From contig CAMART010000022.1 of the NCBI GenBank assembly GCA_945860705.1, positions 1 through 50,761 of the forward strand: a stretch of 50,761 nt of DNA. The letters run 5' to 3'. Both the position numbers and the translations under genes were made by a program. Numbering within the stretch: the first letter of the stretch is position 1; each line of letters starts with the position of its first letter. The stretch is from Chitinophaga pinensis. Lineage in GTDB: Bacteria; Bacteroidota; Bacteroidia; Chitinophagales; CAMDFR01. Of this stretch, positions 15,691 to 24,449 are shown piece after piece. The notes below the pieces were generated by a model that saw only the letters and a list, made by a program, of their open reading frames with translations, was not told the origin of the DNA and ran no database searches.

Positions 15691-16770
15691 ATGAGCAATA
15701 AAAACACATATGCAGTCATCATGGCTGGTGGAATAGGGAGTAGATTTTGGCCACTGAGTAGATCATCTAAACCAAAACAATTTTTAGACATATTAAATAT
15801 GGGTACTACACTCATACAGATGACCTATGAAAGGTATCTACCACTATGCCCAAAAGAGAACATATATATAGTGACTAATGAAGAATATGTGTCTTTGATA
15901 AAAGAACAACTTCCTGATATCACCGATAATCAGATACTCAAAGAGCCTAGTAGAAAAAACACCGCACCATGTGTGATGTACGCATGTCACAAAATACATG
16001 CGCTGAACCCTAATGCACAAGTGGTAGTAGCACCATCTGACCATGTGATACTCAAAGAACATAACTACTTAGAAGTAATAAAAACTGGATTTGATTTTTG
16101 TAGTAAAAATGATGCTCTAGTGACACTTGGCATAAGACCTACAAGACCTGATACTGGTTATGGCTACATACAATATATAGATAATGAAACTGAGGTAAAA
16201 AAAGTAAAAACATTTACTGAAAAACCGACAAGAGAAATAGCGAGTACGTTTTTAAAAAGTGGTGATTTCCTATGGAATAGTGGCATGTTTGTATGGAATA
16301 CCAAAACTATTTTAAAAGCATTTGAAGAACATTTACCAGAAATGATCGAAGCTTTTAAAGGTGCGGAAAATGTATATAATACAGATAAAGAATATGAATT
16401 TATATCAGAAGCATACTCACAAAGCACGAATATATCGATAGATTATGGAATCATGGAAAAAGCAAGCAATGTACATGTGATACCTTCAGAGTTTGGTTGG
16501 AGTGATGTAGGTACTTGGGGCTCTATATATGATATATACGAGAAAGATTATTTGCAAAATGCTGTAGATGGAAAGCTTGTAAAAATGTATGATGCTAGCA
16601 ATAATATGATATCTGTTCAGGATAATAAATTGGTAGTGATACAAGGTCTAGATGGCTATTGTGTGATAGATACAAAAGATGTTTTACTCATCATAAAAAA
16701 AGAAGAAGAACAAGAAATTAAACAAATCACTTCTGATATGAAACGTATCAAACTTGATAAATTTTTATAG
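15691..16770 (+). CDS. manC: mannose-1-phosphate guanylyltransferase
   Basis: The 359-residue enzyme converts mannose-1-phosphate and GTP to GDP-mannose, the donor for surface polysaccharide and protein glycosylation. The N-terminal nucleotidyltransferase signature 'GGIGSRFWPLSRSSKPKQF' lies at 13-31, 'APSDHVI' contributes the metal-binding aspartate, and 'TFTEKP' and 'NSGMFVW' are typical of the sugar-phosphate site. It is the short, monofunctional form without the C-terminal phosphomannose isomerase domain. The amine oxidase gene follows 43 bp downstream on the same strand with no terminator, so cotranscription is possible although no pathway link is apparent. Confidence 0.92.
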   Translation: MSNKNTYAVIMAGGIGSRFWPLSRSSKPKQFLDILNMGTTLIQMTYERYLPLCPKENIYIVTNEEYVSLIKEQLPDITDNQILKEPSRKNTAPCVMYACHKIHALNPNAQVVVAPSDHVILKEHNYLEVIKTGFDFCSKNDALVTLGIRPTRPDTGYGYIQYIDNETEVKKVKTFTEKPTREIASTFLKSGDFLWNSGMFVWNTKTILKAFEEHLPEMIEAFKGAENVYNTDKEYEFISEAYSQSTNISIDYGIMEKASNVHVIPSEFGWSDVGTWGSIYDIYEKDYLQNAVDGKLVKMYDASNNMISVQDNKLVVIQGLDGYCVIDTKDVLLIIKKEEEQEIKQITSDMKRIKLDKFL

Positions 16771-16813
16771 TATATTAAGATTAATTTTTTAAAAATAAAA
16801 ACTAAATATTAAC

Positions 16814-18202
16814 ATGATACAAAGAAGAAAATTTTTAAAACAGCTAGGTATAGCACTTCCAGGTACATTATTAATACCTTCTATTTTAAACTCATGCAAA
16901 AAAGAAATTGATTTTCCTACTACAGATTGGGCAGGAAAAATCATTATCATTGGAGCAGGTGCATCTGGTATATACAGTGCATATATTCTCAAAAAATACG
17001 CTAAAAACGCTACAATAGAAATACATGAAGCAAGCAATACCTATGGTGGAAGAATAAGAGAGCTGGATGGATTTGCAGATTTCAAAGTAGAACTTGGTGC
17101 AGAAGAAGTGCATGGCAAAAATTCAAAATGGTATGAAATAGTAGATAGTACCAATGCTACATATATAGATACAAAAAATGAATTAGATTTCATCATGCTG
17201 GATAGTACATTGAAAGATGAAGATGAAGCTAAAAATGATAGTGACTATAATAAAGCTGTTACTGTTGCAGAAAGTGCCGCTACATATTCTGGAGCAGAAA
17301 TAGATTGCGAAACATTTGCTCAAAACAATGGGGTACCAAATAGAACAATGCATGTATTAAATGCGCGCACTGGAAATGAATATGGCACTAGCGCATCAAA
17401 GCTTAGTGCAAATGGTATATCTGCAGAAGATGATTTATGGAGCAGTGGCGAACAAAATTACAACCTTGCAAATAGAAGTTATTATTCTATTTTGAATGAA
17501 AAATATAGTGATATTATATCTCAAATAAATTATAATTCACAAATCATAGATATAAATTACAGCAATGAGACAATTGTTTTAAAAAATCAAAATGGCTCTG
17601 AATTTTTTGCAGACAAAGTGATAGTAACTGTACCGATAAAAATTCTTAAAAAAGGTGATATCAATTTCATTCCTACTATTCCTGCTGAAAAAACTAATGC
17701 AATGAATAATATAGGCATGGATTCAGGTATGAAAATAATTATAAAATTTAGCACCCGATTTTGGGATGCAAATTGTGGCTCTATTATAGGAAATGGAGTA
17801 GTCCCTGAATATTGGTATTCATCCAAAGGACGAGGAAGCGACCCTGTGCTTACTTCATTTATTATGGGAGATAAAGCTACTTATTTAAGTACAGAAGGTA
17901 CAAATGCAATCAATCTAGTATTAGCAGATTTAGATACCATGTTTGGAAGTGGAGTAGCAAGTGGAAGTATGTTAAGCTATCACATATGCGACTGGAGCAA
18001 AGAACCTTTTATTGGTGGCTCTTATTCTTATGCAATGAATAAAGATATCATAGCACATAGAACTACACTTTCTAAAAATATCAATAAAAAAATATATTTT
18101 GCTGGCGAAGCAACACATACAAAAGGACATAATTCTACTGTACACGGCGCAATAGAAACTGCAGAAAATGTATCTAAAGAAATTCTTGATGAGTTAGCTT
18201 GA
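16814..18202 (+). CDS. exported FAD-dependent amine oxidase (Tat lipoprotein)
   Basis: The 462-residue product has a twin-arginine signal 'QRRKFLKQLG' (R4, R5) combined with a lipobox 'LNSC' (C28), so it is predicted to be folded with flavin in the cytoplasm, exported by Tat and lipid-anchored. The dinucleotide fold 'GAGASG' (47-52), the ribose-binding acidic residue in 'EIHEASNTYGGRIRE', and the C-terminal 'YFAGEATHTKGHNSTVHGA' are hallmarks of the flavin amine oxidase (MAO/PAO) family. The substrate (polyamine, aromatic amine or other) cannot be read from sequence. The next gene, 45 bp away, encodes a lipoprotein c-type cytochrome that is a plausible electron acceptor. A tatA gene lies at 45.4 kb. 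Confidence 0.85.
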   Translation: MIQRRKFLKQLGIALPGTLLIPSILNSCKKEIDFPTTDWAGKIIIIGAGASGIYSAYILKKYAKNATIEIHEASNTYGGRIRELDGFADFKVELGAEEVHGKNSKWYEIVDSTNATYIDTKNELDFIMLDSTLKDEDEAKNDSDYNKAVTVAESAATYSGAEIDCETFAQNNGVPNRTMHVLNARTGNEYGTSASKLSANGISAEDDLWSSGEQNYNLANRSYYSILNEKYSDIISQINYNSQIIDINYSNETIVLKNQNGSEFFADKVIVTVPIKILKKGDINFIPTIPAEKTNAMNNIGMDSGMKIIIKFSTRFWDANCGSIIGNGVVPEYWYSSKGRGSDPVLTSFIMGDKATYLSTEGTNAINLVLADLDTMFGSGVASGSMLSYHICDWSKEPFIGGSYSYAMNKDIIAHRTTLSKNINKKIYFAGEATHTKGHNSTVHGAIETAENVSKEILDELA

Positions 18203-18229
18203 TTTTGATATTTAATTTTTGTAATTTTG
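18199..18229 (+). promoter_or_regulatory. promoter for the c-type cytochrome gene (TTG-N20-TAATTTTG)
   Basis: TTG (18199-18201) and TAATTTTG (18222-18229) are 20 bp apart, a good match to the Bacteroidota promoter pattern. The -33 box overlaps the amine oxidase stop codon; the ATG follows at 18248. Confidence 0.5.
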
Positions 18230-18247
18230 ATTAATAAAATATTTACA

Positions 18248-18580
18248 ATGAAATTAAAATTATTAGCAATTGCATTATTATTAGTTACTACTATAGCAAT
18301 CACTAACTCTTGTGGAAGCAAAGTAGACAAAATAAGTTTTACTCACCCTACTATGAAACCTTGGTTTGATAGCAAATGTGCGAGCTGTCATGCATCAGGT
18401 GCCAGCGCGGCATCTAAATGGAAATATGATGCAAGTGACTATGATGGCTCTATTAAAACACATATAGACCATATATACGAAAATGTATATACACTTAAAA
18501 CTATGCCACCAACGGGATTAGACTCTACAAACCTTGCAAATTTCAAAGCATGGTATGATGCAGGATACCCTGCAAAGTAA
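18248..18580 (+). CDS. small c-type cytochrome lipoprotein
   Basis: The ATG at 18248 gives a 110-residue protein with a lipoprotein signal ending 'ITNSC' (C22). A TTG 21 bp upstream is in frame but lies inside the promoter-like box. A single heme-attachment motif CASCH (44-48) and a later 'TMPPTG' methionine give a classic monoheme cytochrome c with His/Met ligation. Size is typical. It directly follows the exported amine oxidase, suggesting it takes electrons from that enzyme in the periplasm; this is an inference from adjacency. Confidence 0.85.
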   Translation: MKLKLLAIALLLVTTIAITNSCGSKVDKISFTHPTMKPWFDSKCASCHASGASAASKWKYDASDYDGSIKTHIDHIYENVYTLKTMPPTGLDSTNLANFKAWYDAGYPAK

Positions 18581-18590
18581 TTTATTTTTT

Positions 18591-18615
18591 ATGTGTAGCT
18601 AATTCACATTTTTTT
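18591..18615 (+). terminator. weak terminator after the cytochrome gene
   Basis: ATGTG (18591-18595) and CACAT (18605-18609) form a 5 bp stem followed by a run of seven T. Confidence 0.4.
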
Positions 18616-18670
18616 GTATACAATTAGCAATTAGTATTTTCTGATTATAGTTTTAATTTGCATACTAAAT

Positions 18671-19891
18671 ATGGATTATACAATTCTGCTTTATATCATA
18701 GCAAATTCTGCTCTTTTGTTTTCTTCAATAGAAAATAAAAGCAGTATGAATAATGCAATCTTAGAAGAACATGCTGGCGAACTATTGCCTTGTATACTTG
18801 AAGACACATTAGACCAAGAATCTTATATAGAAGTTTCTAAAAAAATAAATAAAAAGACGCTAAGCTACCAACTAGACACATTTTTTACAAACAAAGCAAA
18901 GTGGAGCAATTTTAATGGTAGCTTACTAATAGAAAAAAACGGAGTAATACTCTATAACAAGACTTTTGGAATTGAAAATAATATTACTAAAATTCCATTG
19001 AGTGCAGATTCTAAATTTCAATTAGCATCTATATCTAAACAATTTACGGCATGTGCAATTTTACAATTGGTACAAGCAAAAAAAATAGATTTGAATGCCA
19101 CAGTAGATAAATACATTCCTGGATTTCCGTATGCTGGTGTTACAGTTCAAAGCCTACTATGCCATAGAAGTGGATTACCAGAATACATGCATGTGTTTAG
19201 TACCAAAATAAAAGATGCATATGTTACCGATAATGATGAAGTTCTTGACTGGTTTGCAAAAGAGAAACCTGTAATAGCAGCTAAACCAAATACTAAATTT
19301 GCTTACTGCAACACCAATTATTTAGTACTCGCTAGTATAGTAGAAAAAGTGAGTGGACAAGATTTTGCATCGTATATGCGTAAAAATATTTTCTTACCAC
19401 TTGGCATGGTCAACTCATTTATCATCACTACAGATAATGAAAATATAAATACACACAGAACTACTGGCTATACAGGCTCATGGCAAGAATATAAAACAGA
19501 TTTTTTTGATGGTGTAGTTGGTGACAAAGGTGTGTATACAACCACTCATGATATGCTACTTTGGAGTAAAGCCATATACTCTGAATGCTTTATAGATAAA
19601 TCATTGATGACTGAAGCTTTTATGCCTAGAAGTTTTGAGAAACCAGGTGAGAAAAATTATGGATATGGATTTAGATTATTGCATCCACAAAGTGATACTA
19701 ACAAAATTGTCTATCATAATGGATGGTGGAAAGGCTATAATACTTGTTTTTACACAAGCCCTTACCATAAATATACTATCATAGTATTTAGTAATAAATA
19801 TACAAGAACTGTATATGCTGTGCAACCTGTAGTTGATATTTTATTGGGAGTGAAATCTAATGAAGTAAAAGTAGAAGAAGGAGCAGACTAA
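18671..19891 (+). CDS. serine hydrolase of the beta-lactamase/PBP-like family
   Basis: The 406-residue product belongs to the class C beta-lactamase-related serine hydrolases (Pfam Beta-lactamase). The nucleophile motif SxxK is 'SISK' (S120, K123), the second motif is 'YCN' (Y212, N214), and a C-terminal 'HNGWWKG' supplies the HxG element. An N-terminal hydrophobic segment (about 3-19) looks like a signal or anchor, so the enzyme probably faces the periplasm. Members include D-Ala-D-Ala peptidases and esterases; the substrate cannot be assigned. It ends 6 bp before the convergent YCF48-like gene. Confidence 0.85.
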   Translation: MDYTILLYIIANSALLFSSIENKSSMNNAILEEHAGELLPCILEDTLDQESYIEVSKKINKKTLSYQLDTFFTNKAKWSNFNGSLLIEKNGVILYNKTFGIENNITKIPLSADSKFQLASISKQFTACAILQLVQAKKIDLNATVDKYIPGFPYAGVTVQSLLCHRSGLPEYMHVFSTKIKDAYVTDNDEVLDWFAKEKPVIAAKPNTKFAYCNTNYLVLASIVEKVSGQDFASYMRKNIFLPLGMVNSFIITTDNENINTHRTTGYTGSWQEYKTDFFDGVVGDKGVYTTTHDMLLWSKAIYSECFIDKSLMTEAFMPRSFEKPGEKNYGYGFRLLHPQSDTNKIVYHNGWWKGYNTCFYTSPYHKYTIIVFSNKYTRTVYAVQPVVDILLGVKSNEVKVEEGAD

Positions 19892-19897
19892 ACTATT

Positions 19898-20890
19898 TTA
19901 CTCTATATTCATCTTAAATATTTTGCCATTAGAACCTACAAGAATTAGTTGATTTCCTATTTTATCTATTGCTCTAAAATTTTCTTCAGTAAACTTAGAA
20001 ATCTGTTTCCATTTTTTACCTCCATTATTTGTATAGATAATATAGCCATTATCACCTACAATATATCCAGTATTGTCATCTATAAAATAAGCATCATAAA
20101 AATTTGATTTTTCATTAAATGAGAAATTTTCATTTAATATTTTTGACCAAGTTTCACCACCATCAGTTGTCTTTAGTATCATACCAAAATAACCAATAGC
20201 ATATCCGATATTATTTGAAGTAAAAATAATCTGTGTAAAAAAATCACCAGAGGCTTTTGTAGCTTTCCATGTGCGACCTTGATCTAGCGACTTATATATA
20301 ATACCATATGAACCCGCAAATCCAACACCATGATGAAAGACAATAGTTTTGATCGTTCTAGTGAATGTATCTATTCTAGCCCAACTTGAACCTTCGTTCG
20401 TAGAGTACAATATTTCTCCTCGTTCAAATCCATCACCTATTCCTACAAAAAATTCACCAATATCATTGAATGAAATAGAATTGAATCTCATCCAAACAGT
20501 GTATCCGGGCTGTGTCCAAGAATTACCATTATCTGCACTACTATAAAAAAAACCATCATATCCTGATGTATAAATTTTTTCTCTATATTGAGCAATATCA
20601 TAAAAAGTTTTTGGACCTTCAAAAGTATCAAGCATCCATGTATCACCAGCATTGGTAGTTTTCAATACTACTCCATGGTCATACTTTGTACCGCCTACAA
20701 TAAAACCAATACTATCATTTACAAAATGTATATCATTCAAATCTTCTTTTGTTGGGCTATTGATTTCTATAGCACTAGCATCTATCTTTTGCTTTATACA
20801 AGATGTAAAAAACAAAGGCACTACAAAAAATAATAAAAGAATTATTTTATTGAAGTTGATTGAAAGGAGTTTAGTGAAAAAAGTTTTCAT
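19898..20890 (-). CDS. YCF48/BNR-repeat lipoprotein
   Basis: The 330-residue protein has a lipoprotein signal ending 'FFTSC' (C31) followed by six to seven beta-propeller blades of the YCF48 type, each with the 'TTNAGDTW' or 'SxDxGxTW' turn ('STNEGSSW', 'SLDQGRTW', 'TTDGGETW', 'TNNGGKKW'). YCF48-like proteins act as assembly factors in phototrophs, but in Bacteroidota they are common surface propellers of unknown role. No T9SS tail is present. It is a single-gene unit, convergent with the serine hydrolase. Confidence 0.8.
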   Translation of the reverse strand: MKTFFTKLLSINFNKIILLLFFVVPLFFTSCIKQKIDASAIEINSPTKEDLNDIHFVNDSIGFIVGGTKYDHGVVLKTTNAGDTWMLDTFEGPKTFYDIAQYREKIYTSGYDGFFYSSADNGNSWTQPGYTVWMRFNSISFNDIGEFFVGIGDGFERGEILYSTNEGSSWARIDTFTRTIKTIVFHHGVGFAGSYGIIYKSLDQGRTWKATKASGDFFTQIIFTSNNIGYAIGYFGMILKTTDGGETWSKILNENFSFNEKSNFYDAYFIDDNTGYIVGDNGYIIYTNNGGKKWKQISKFTEENFRAIDKIGNQLILVGSNGKIFKMNIE

Positions 20891-20908
20891 TTATTAAATA
20901 TCTCTAAT

Positions 20909-20916
20909 CAAAAGTA
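20909..20916 (-). promoter_or_regulatory. -7 element (TACTTTTG) for the YCF48-like gene
   Basis: Perfect TAnnTTTG on the minus strand 18 bp before the ATG at 20890; no -33 box is obvious. Confidence 0.4.
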
Positions 20917-20951
20917 AAACAAATATTTAATAGAATAAAATGTACTTTGAT

Positions 20952-22196
20952 TTAGTGTAGTATTCCTGCAGCTACAGTATTATTGGTGTTTTCATTGATC
21001 AGAATAAAAGCTCCTGTTTTTCTATTTGTAGCATAAGAATCATAACTAATATTTTCAGCAGTTTTAATCGTAACATTAGTAAAGTCATTCAATTTTATGT
21101 CTATCACATCTTCAATATTTGCATAACTATGAATGTCTATTTTACTCAACACCTCTTTAATACTAGCTTTTGTCCTAAAACTATTTTGCTGTAGTAAAAA
21201 TTTTTGTCCCTTTAAATATTCTTTGTTATCCATCCAGCAGATAGTAGCATTTACTAAATTATCTATTGTTGGCATCTGGTATATGGGCACTATAGATGAA
21301 CCTCTACTTATATCAAGATCATCTTTCAAATGAATGATGATAGCATCATCAGCTGATGCTTCTTGTATTTCTATTCCGTTTTTTTCAATTTTAGAAATCT
21401 GAGTACTTATATCTAGTGGTAGCACTTGCACAAGATCTCCTACACTCAATTTTCCACTCAAAACACTTCCTGCATAACCTCTATAATCATGCAACTCTTT
21501 TGTTTGTGGTCGCACAACACATTGTACTTGAAAGCGAGTAGAATTATTTTGGTATTGCTCATCTATTCTTATATTTTCTAAATAAGTTAATAATGGTAAA
21601 TCCTTATACCATTTCATATTCGTAGAACTCTCTACTACATTATCACCTTCTAAAGCACTTACAGGTATAAATGTAATATTGTGCAAATTTAAAGGCTTAA
21701 TAAAATTTAGATAATCCTGTTTTATTTTATTAAAAATTTCTTCGCTGTATTCAACTAAGTCCATTTTGTTTATACAGACAAGCAGGTGAGGTATACCTAA
21801 TATACTAGAAATAATACTATGTCTTTTAGTTTGGTCAGTGAGTCCATTTCTTGCGTCTATAAGCACTATAGCCAAGTCTGCATTGGATGCTCCTGTGAAC
21901 ATATTTCTAGTATACTGTTCGTGACCAGGTGTATCTGCTATTATAAATTTTCTTTTGTCAGTAGAAAAATATTTATATGCAACATCAATAGTAATGCCTT
22001 GCTCTCGTTCTGCTCTTAGTCCATCTGTAAGCAAAGCAAGATCCAAGTCAGTGTCTGCTCCTTTTGTTTTGCTTTGTCTAGTGAGTACTTCTATGATATC
22101 TGTAGATATAGATTTACTATCATATAGCAATCGACCAATCAAAGTACTCTTCCCATCATCTACATTTCCAGCAGTAAAAAATTTTAATAATTCCAT
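20952..22196 (-). CDS. cysN: sulfate adenylyltransferase subunit 1 (GTPase)
   Basis: The 414-residue protein is the regulatory GTPase of ATP sulfurylase, which activates sulfate to adenosine 5'-phosphosulfate. Visible GTPase motifs are G1 'GNVDDGKS' (10-17), G3 'DTPGHEQYTRNM', and G4 'NKMD'; EF-Tu-like beta-barrel domains follow (about 220-410). It is the short form without a fused APS kinase (CysC). It follows cysD by 27 bp, the usual gene order. No other sulfate assimilation gene (cysH, cysC, cysI) is in the window. Confidence 0.95.
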   Translation of the reverse strand: MELLKFFTAGNVDDGKSTLIGRLLYDSKSISTDIIEVLTRQSKTKGADTDLDLALLTDGLRAEREQGITIDVAYKYFSTDKRKFIIADTPGHEQYTRNMFTGASNADLAIVLIDARNGLTDQTKRHSIISSILGIPHLLVCINKMDLVEYSEEIFNKIKQDYLNFIKPLNLHNITFIPVSALEGDNVVESSTNMKWYKDLPLLTYLENIRIDEQYQNNSTRFQVQCVVRPQTKELHDYRGYAGSVLSGKLSVGDLVQVLPLDISTQISKIEKNGIEIQEASADDAIIIHLKDDLDISRGSSIVPIYQMPTIDNLVNATICWMDNKEYLKGQKFLLQQNSFRTKASIKEVLSKIDIHSYANIEDVIDIKLNDFTNVTIKTAENISYDSYATNRKTGAFILINENTNNTVAAGILH

Positions 22197-22223
22197 TTAT
22201 AAACTTCTATAATTTGTTAATAT

Positions 22224-23120
22224 TTAAAAATAACCAGATTTTTTTCTATCTTCCATAGCTGCTTCACTCACTCTATCATCCATACGCGTTGCACCTCTTT
22301 CAGATATTTTTGTATTTTTAAGTTCTTCTATGATATCATCAACTGTATACGCTTCGCTTTCAACAGCTGCAGTACAGGTCATATCTCCCACGGTTCTATA
22401 TCTAACATTTTTTGTAATGATAGTATCAGTTTCTTCTAGTTGTACAAATTCATTTACATTCATCAACTGTCCATACTCAGTGAGAATACATTTTCGTTCA
22501 TGTGTGAAATAAATTGATGGCAATTCTATCTTCTCTCTTTTAATATAATTCCAGACATCCATTTCAGTCCAATTTGATATAGGAAAAACGCGTACGTTTT
22601 CACCTTTATCTATTTTACCATTATAGATATTCCATATTTCTGGTCGTTGTTTTTTAGGATCCCACTGTCCAAATTCATCTCGTATAGAAAATATACGTTC
22701 TTTAGCTCGTGCTTTTTCTTCATCTCTTCTAGCACCACCTATACAAGCATCAAATCCAAACTCCTCTATCACATCAAGCAAAGTATACGTTTGCAATCCA
22801 TTTCTACTTGGAAACTTACCTTTACCATCTTGCAGTTTCCTTTCTCTTATAGTATCTTCAACTTTTCTTACAATTAATTGTTCACCTATCTTGTTGACTA
22901 ATGCATCTCGATACTCGAGTGCTTCTACGAAATTATGACCAGTATCTATATGCACAAGTGGAAATGGAAATTTGCCTGGCCTAAATGCTTTGAGTGCTAA
23001 ATGAACTAAGCAAATGCTATCCTTGCCCCCACTAAATAATAAAGCTGGTTTATCAAACTGCCCTGCTACTTCTCTGAGTATATATATTGCTTCTGCTTCT
23101 AACTTATCTAAATAATCCAT
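22224..23120 (-). CDS. cysD: sulfate adenylyltransferase subunit 2
   Basis: The 298-residue catalytic subunit of ATP sulfurylase belongs to the PP-loop ATP pyrophosphatase family. The PP-loop 'SGGKDS' lies at 30-35, followed by 'HIDTGHNF', 'GGARRDEEKARAKERIFS' and 'VFPISNWTEMDVW', all typical of CysD. Length matches the family (about 300). It is the first gene of a cysDN operon. Confidence 0.95.
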   Translation of the reverse strand: MDYLDKLEAEAIYILREVAGQFDKPALLFSGGKDSICLVHLALKAFRPGKFPFPLVHIDTGHNFVEALEYRDALVNKIGEQLIVRKVEDTIRERKLQDGKGKFPSRNGLQTYTLLDVIEEFGFDACIGGARRDEEKARAKERIFSIRDEFGQWDPKKQRPEIWNIYNGKIDKGENVRVFPISNWTEMDVWNYIKREKIELPSIYFTHERKCILTEYGQLMNVNEFVQLEETDTIITKNVRYRTVGDMTCTAAVESEAYTVDDIIEELKNTKISERGATRMDDRVSEAAMEDRKKSGYF

Positions 23121-23162
23121 TTAATAAAATCTTATAGTAATGCCAATTTGCATCATATTCTA

Positions 23163-23170
23163 CAAAGATA
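23163..23170 (-). promoter_or_regulatory. -7 element (TATCTTTG) for cysDN
   Basis: Perfect TAnnTTTG on the minus strand, 42 bp before the cysD ATG. The -33 position is not recognisable. Confidence 0.45.
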
Positions 23171-23229
23171 GATATTTTTATATTAGGTCTTTAATTGAAG
23201 GATTTATATTATCTATGTACAATAATATC

Positions 23230-23589
23230 CTATTCACTTATTTCCATCAGACTATAATTTTCTGGACTAGCAATAAATCTAAATTTTCGAATTCTTTTGT
23301 CTGCATAAGGAAATCCAATAATGCAAGTAGTTTCGTCTATCCAAGTATAAGTGATATCTTCCGCTTTCAATGCTGAATTTTCGTGATTGAAAAACAAAGT
23401 GCCCTCCTCTAAATCATAAGCCTTTGCTTTCATCTCTATTTTCCATGGATTGAGAGGGGATGATTGAGACATATTGATATTTAAAAAAACCTTATCATCT
23501 TTAAATTTACGTTCTATTTTAAATTCTTTGCTTGTACAAGCACTTAATAAAACCACACTGCTTAGTATCAGTAAAATTATATGTTTCAT
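23230..23589 (-). CDS. small lipoprotein, function unknown
   Basis: The 119-residue product has a clear lipoprotein signal 'VLLSAC' (C18). The mature domain is short and strand-rich with no motif I recognise. It stands alone between cysD and another small envelope protein, all on the minus strand but separated by more than 100 bp each. Confidence 0.65.
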   Translation of the reverse strand: MKHIILLILSSVVLLSACTSKEFKIERKFKDDKVFLNINMSQSSPLNPWKIEMKAKAYDLEEGTLFFNHENSALKAEDITYTWIDETTCIIGFPYADKRIRKFRFIASPENYSLMEISE

Positions 23590-23626
23590 AGAAATTAGTA
23601 TTTTGAATAATGAAATTAAATCTATT

Positions 23627-23634
23627 CAAATATA
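23627..23634 (-). promoter_or_regulatory. -7 element (TATATTTG) for the 119-residue lipoprotein gene
   Basis: Perfect TAnnTTTG match on the minus strand 37 bp before the ATG at 23589. Confidence 0.4.
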
Positions 23635-23724
23635 CTTAATAAAAACGGTCCTAATAAATAATTCTAAAATGTATAGCTATACGCAAATCCGTTTCCTGTG
23701 AAACTTAGATTTCCTAGATATTTA

Positions 23725-24279
23725 TTATTTTTTTTGTTCGTGGTGCAGATGTGCAGTATACATGATGGCATCATAGAGCATCAAAAAACCACCTTGTAAA
23801 ATCAAAGATTCACCAAAACCTTTATTTCTATTGTATTTATTACTTTCAGGGTTTTTGCGTGCATGCTCCATCAGACCTATTCCTGCTCCTATGTATGCAA
23901 AATCTAAACCAAAATTGACAAGATAAGTCGTTTTTATTTTTCTTTGCTCTCGTAAAGTTTGCTCTACTGTATAGTTTTTCTTTTTTGCTTTGTAGACACT
24001 TATTATCCCAGGTGTAGCAATAGCTAGATTCACTACATTCCAAAATACATTCATCTGATGAAAATATTTATTGGAGTTATTTGCTCCTCTACTCCAACCA
24101 ATAGCACCTATTCCTATATTGGCTACTGACCAAGCACCAAGAGTATACATGCCTTTCTGAGTGATAGCTATTCTCTCTAGATTGTATTTTTTTAGCACAG
24201 AAGTATCTTGCAGTCTATTTTGACAATATGCATTGATAGTAAAAATAGAAAGTAGAATTATTAGTAAAAAGTTTTTCAT
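23725..24279 (-). CDS. small membrane protein, function unknown
   Basis: The 184-residue protein begins with a signal peptide (about 1-19, ending 'NAYCQ') and has three or four hydrophobic segments (about 45-60, 80-100, 125-140, 160-175) separated by short basic loops. Conserved-looking features are 'MYTLGAWSVANIGIGAIG' and 'YFHQMNVFWNVVNLAIA'. I have a weak recollection of an uncharacterised Bacteroidota family of this shape (possibly DUF6992) but cannot confirm it. No function can be given. It is probably monocistronic. Confidence 0.6.
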   Translation of the reverse strand: MKNFLLIILLSIFTINAYCQNRLQDTSVLKKYNLERIAITQKGMYTLGAWSVANIGIGAIGWSRGANNSNKYFHQMNVFWNVVNLAIATPGIISVYKAKKKNYTVEQTLREQRKIKTTYLVNFGLDFAYIGAGIGLMEHARKNPESNKYNRNKGFGESLILQGGFLMLYDAIMYTAHLHHEQKK

Positions 24280-24449
24280 TTTATGAATTTATACTAATAA
24301 CATCAAATAGTATTCATTGTTTAAAATAGGTAACTGTATAGATATCTAATATCAATATATTTAATCATTAGTCTACAACGCTCATGCCACCTCATCAGAC
24401 TAAGGATAGATGGAAAGTTACACTTCGCTATACTCCAATCAGGTGTACA

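Noticed and set aside
18227-18247. TTG start for the cytochrome lipoprotein
   Set aside because: It lies inside the predicted -7 element and the ATG at 18248 gives a normal signal.
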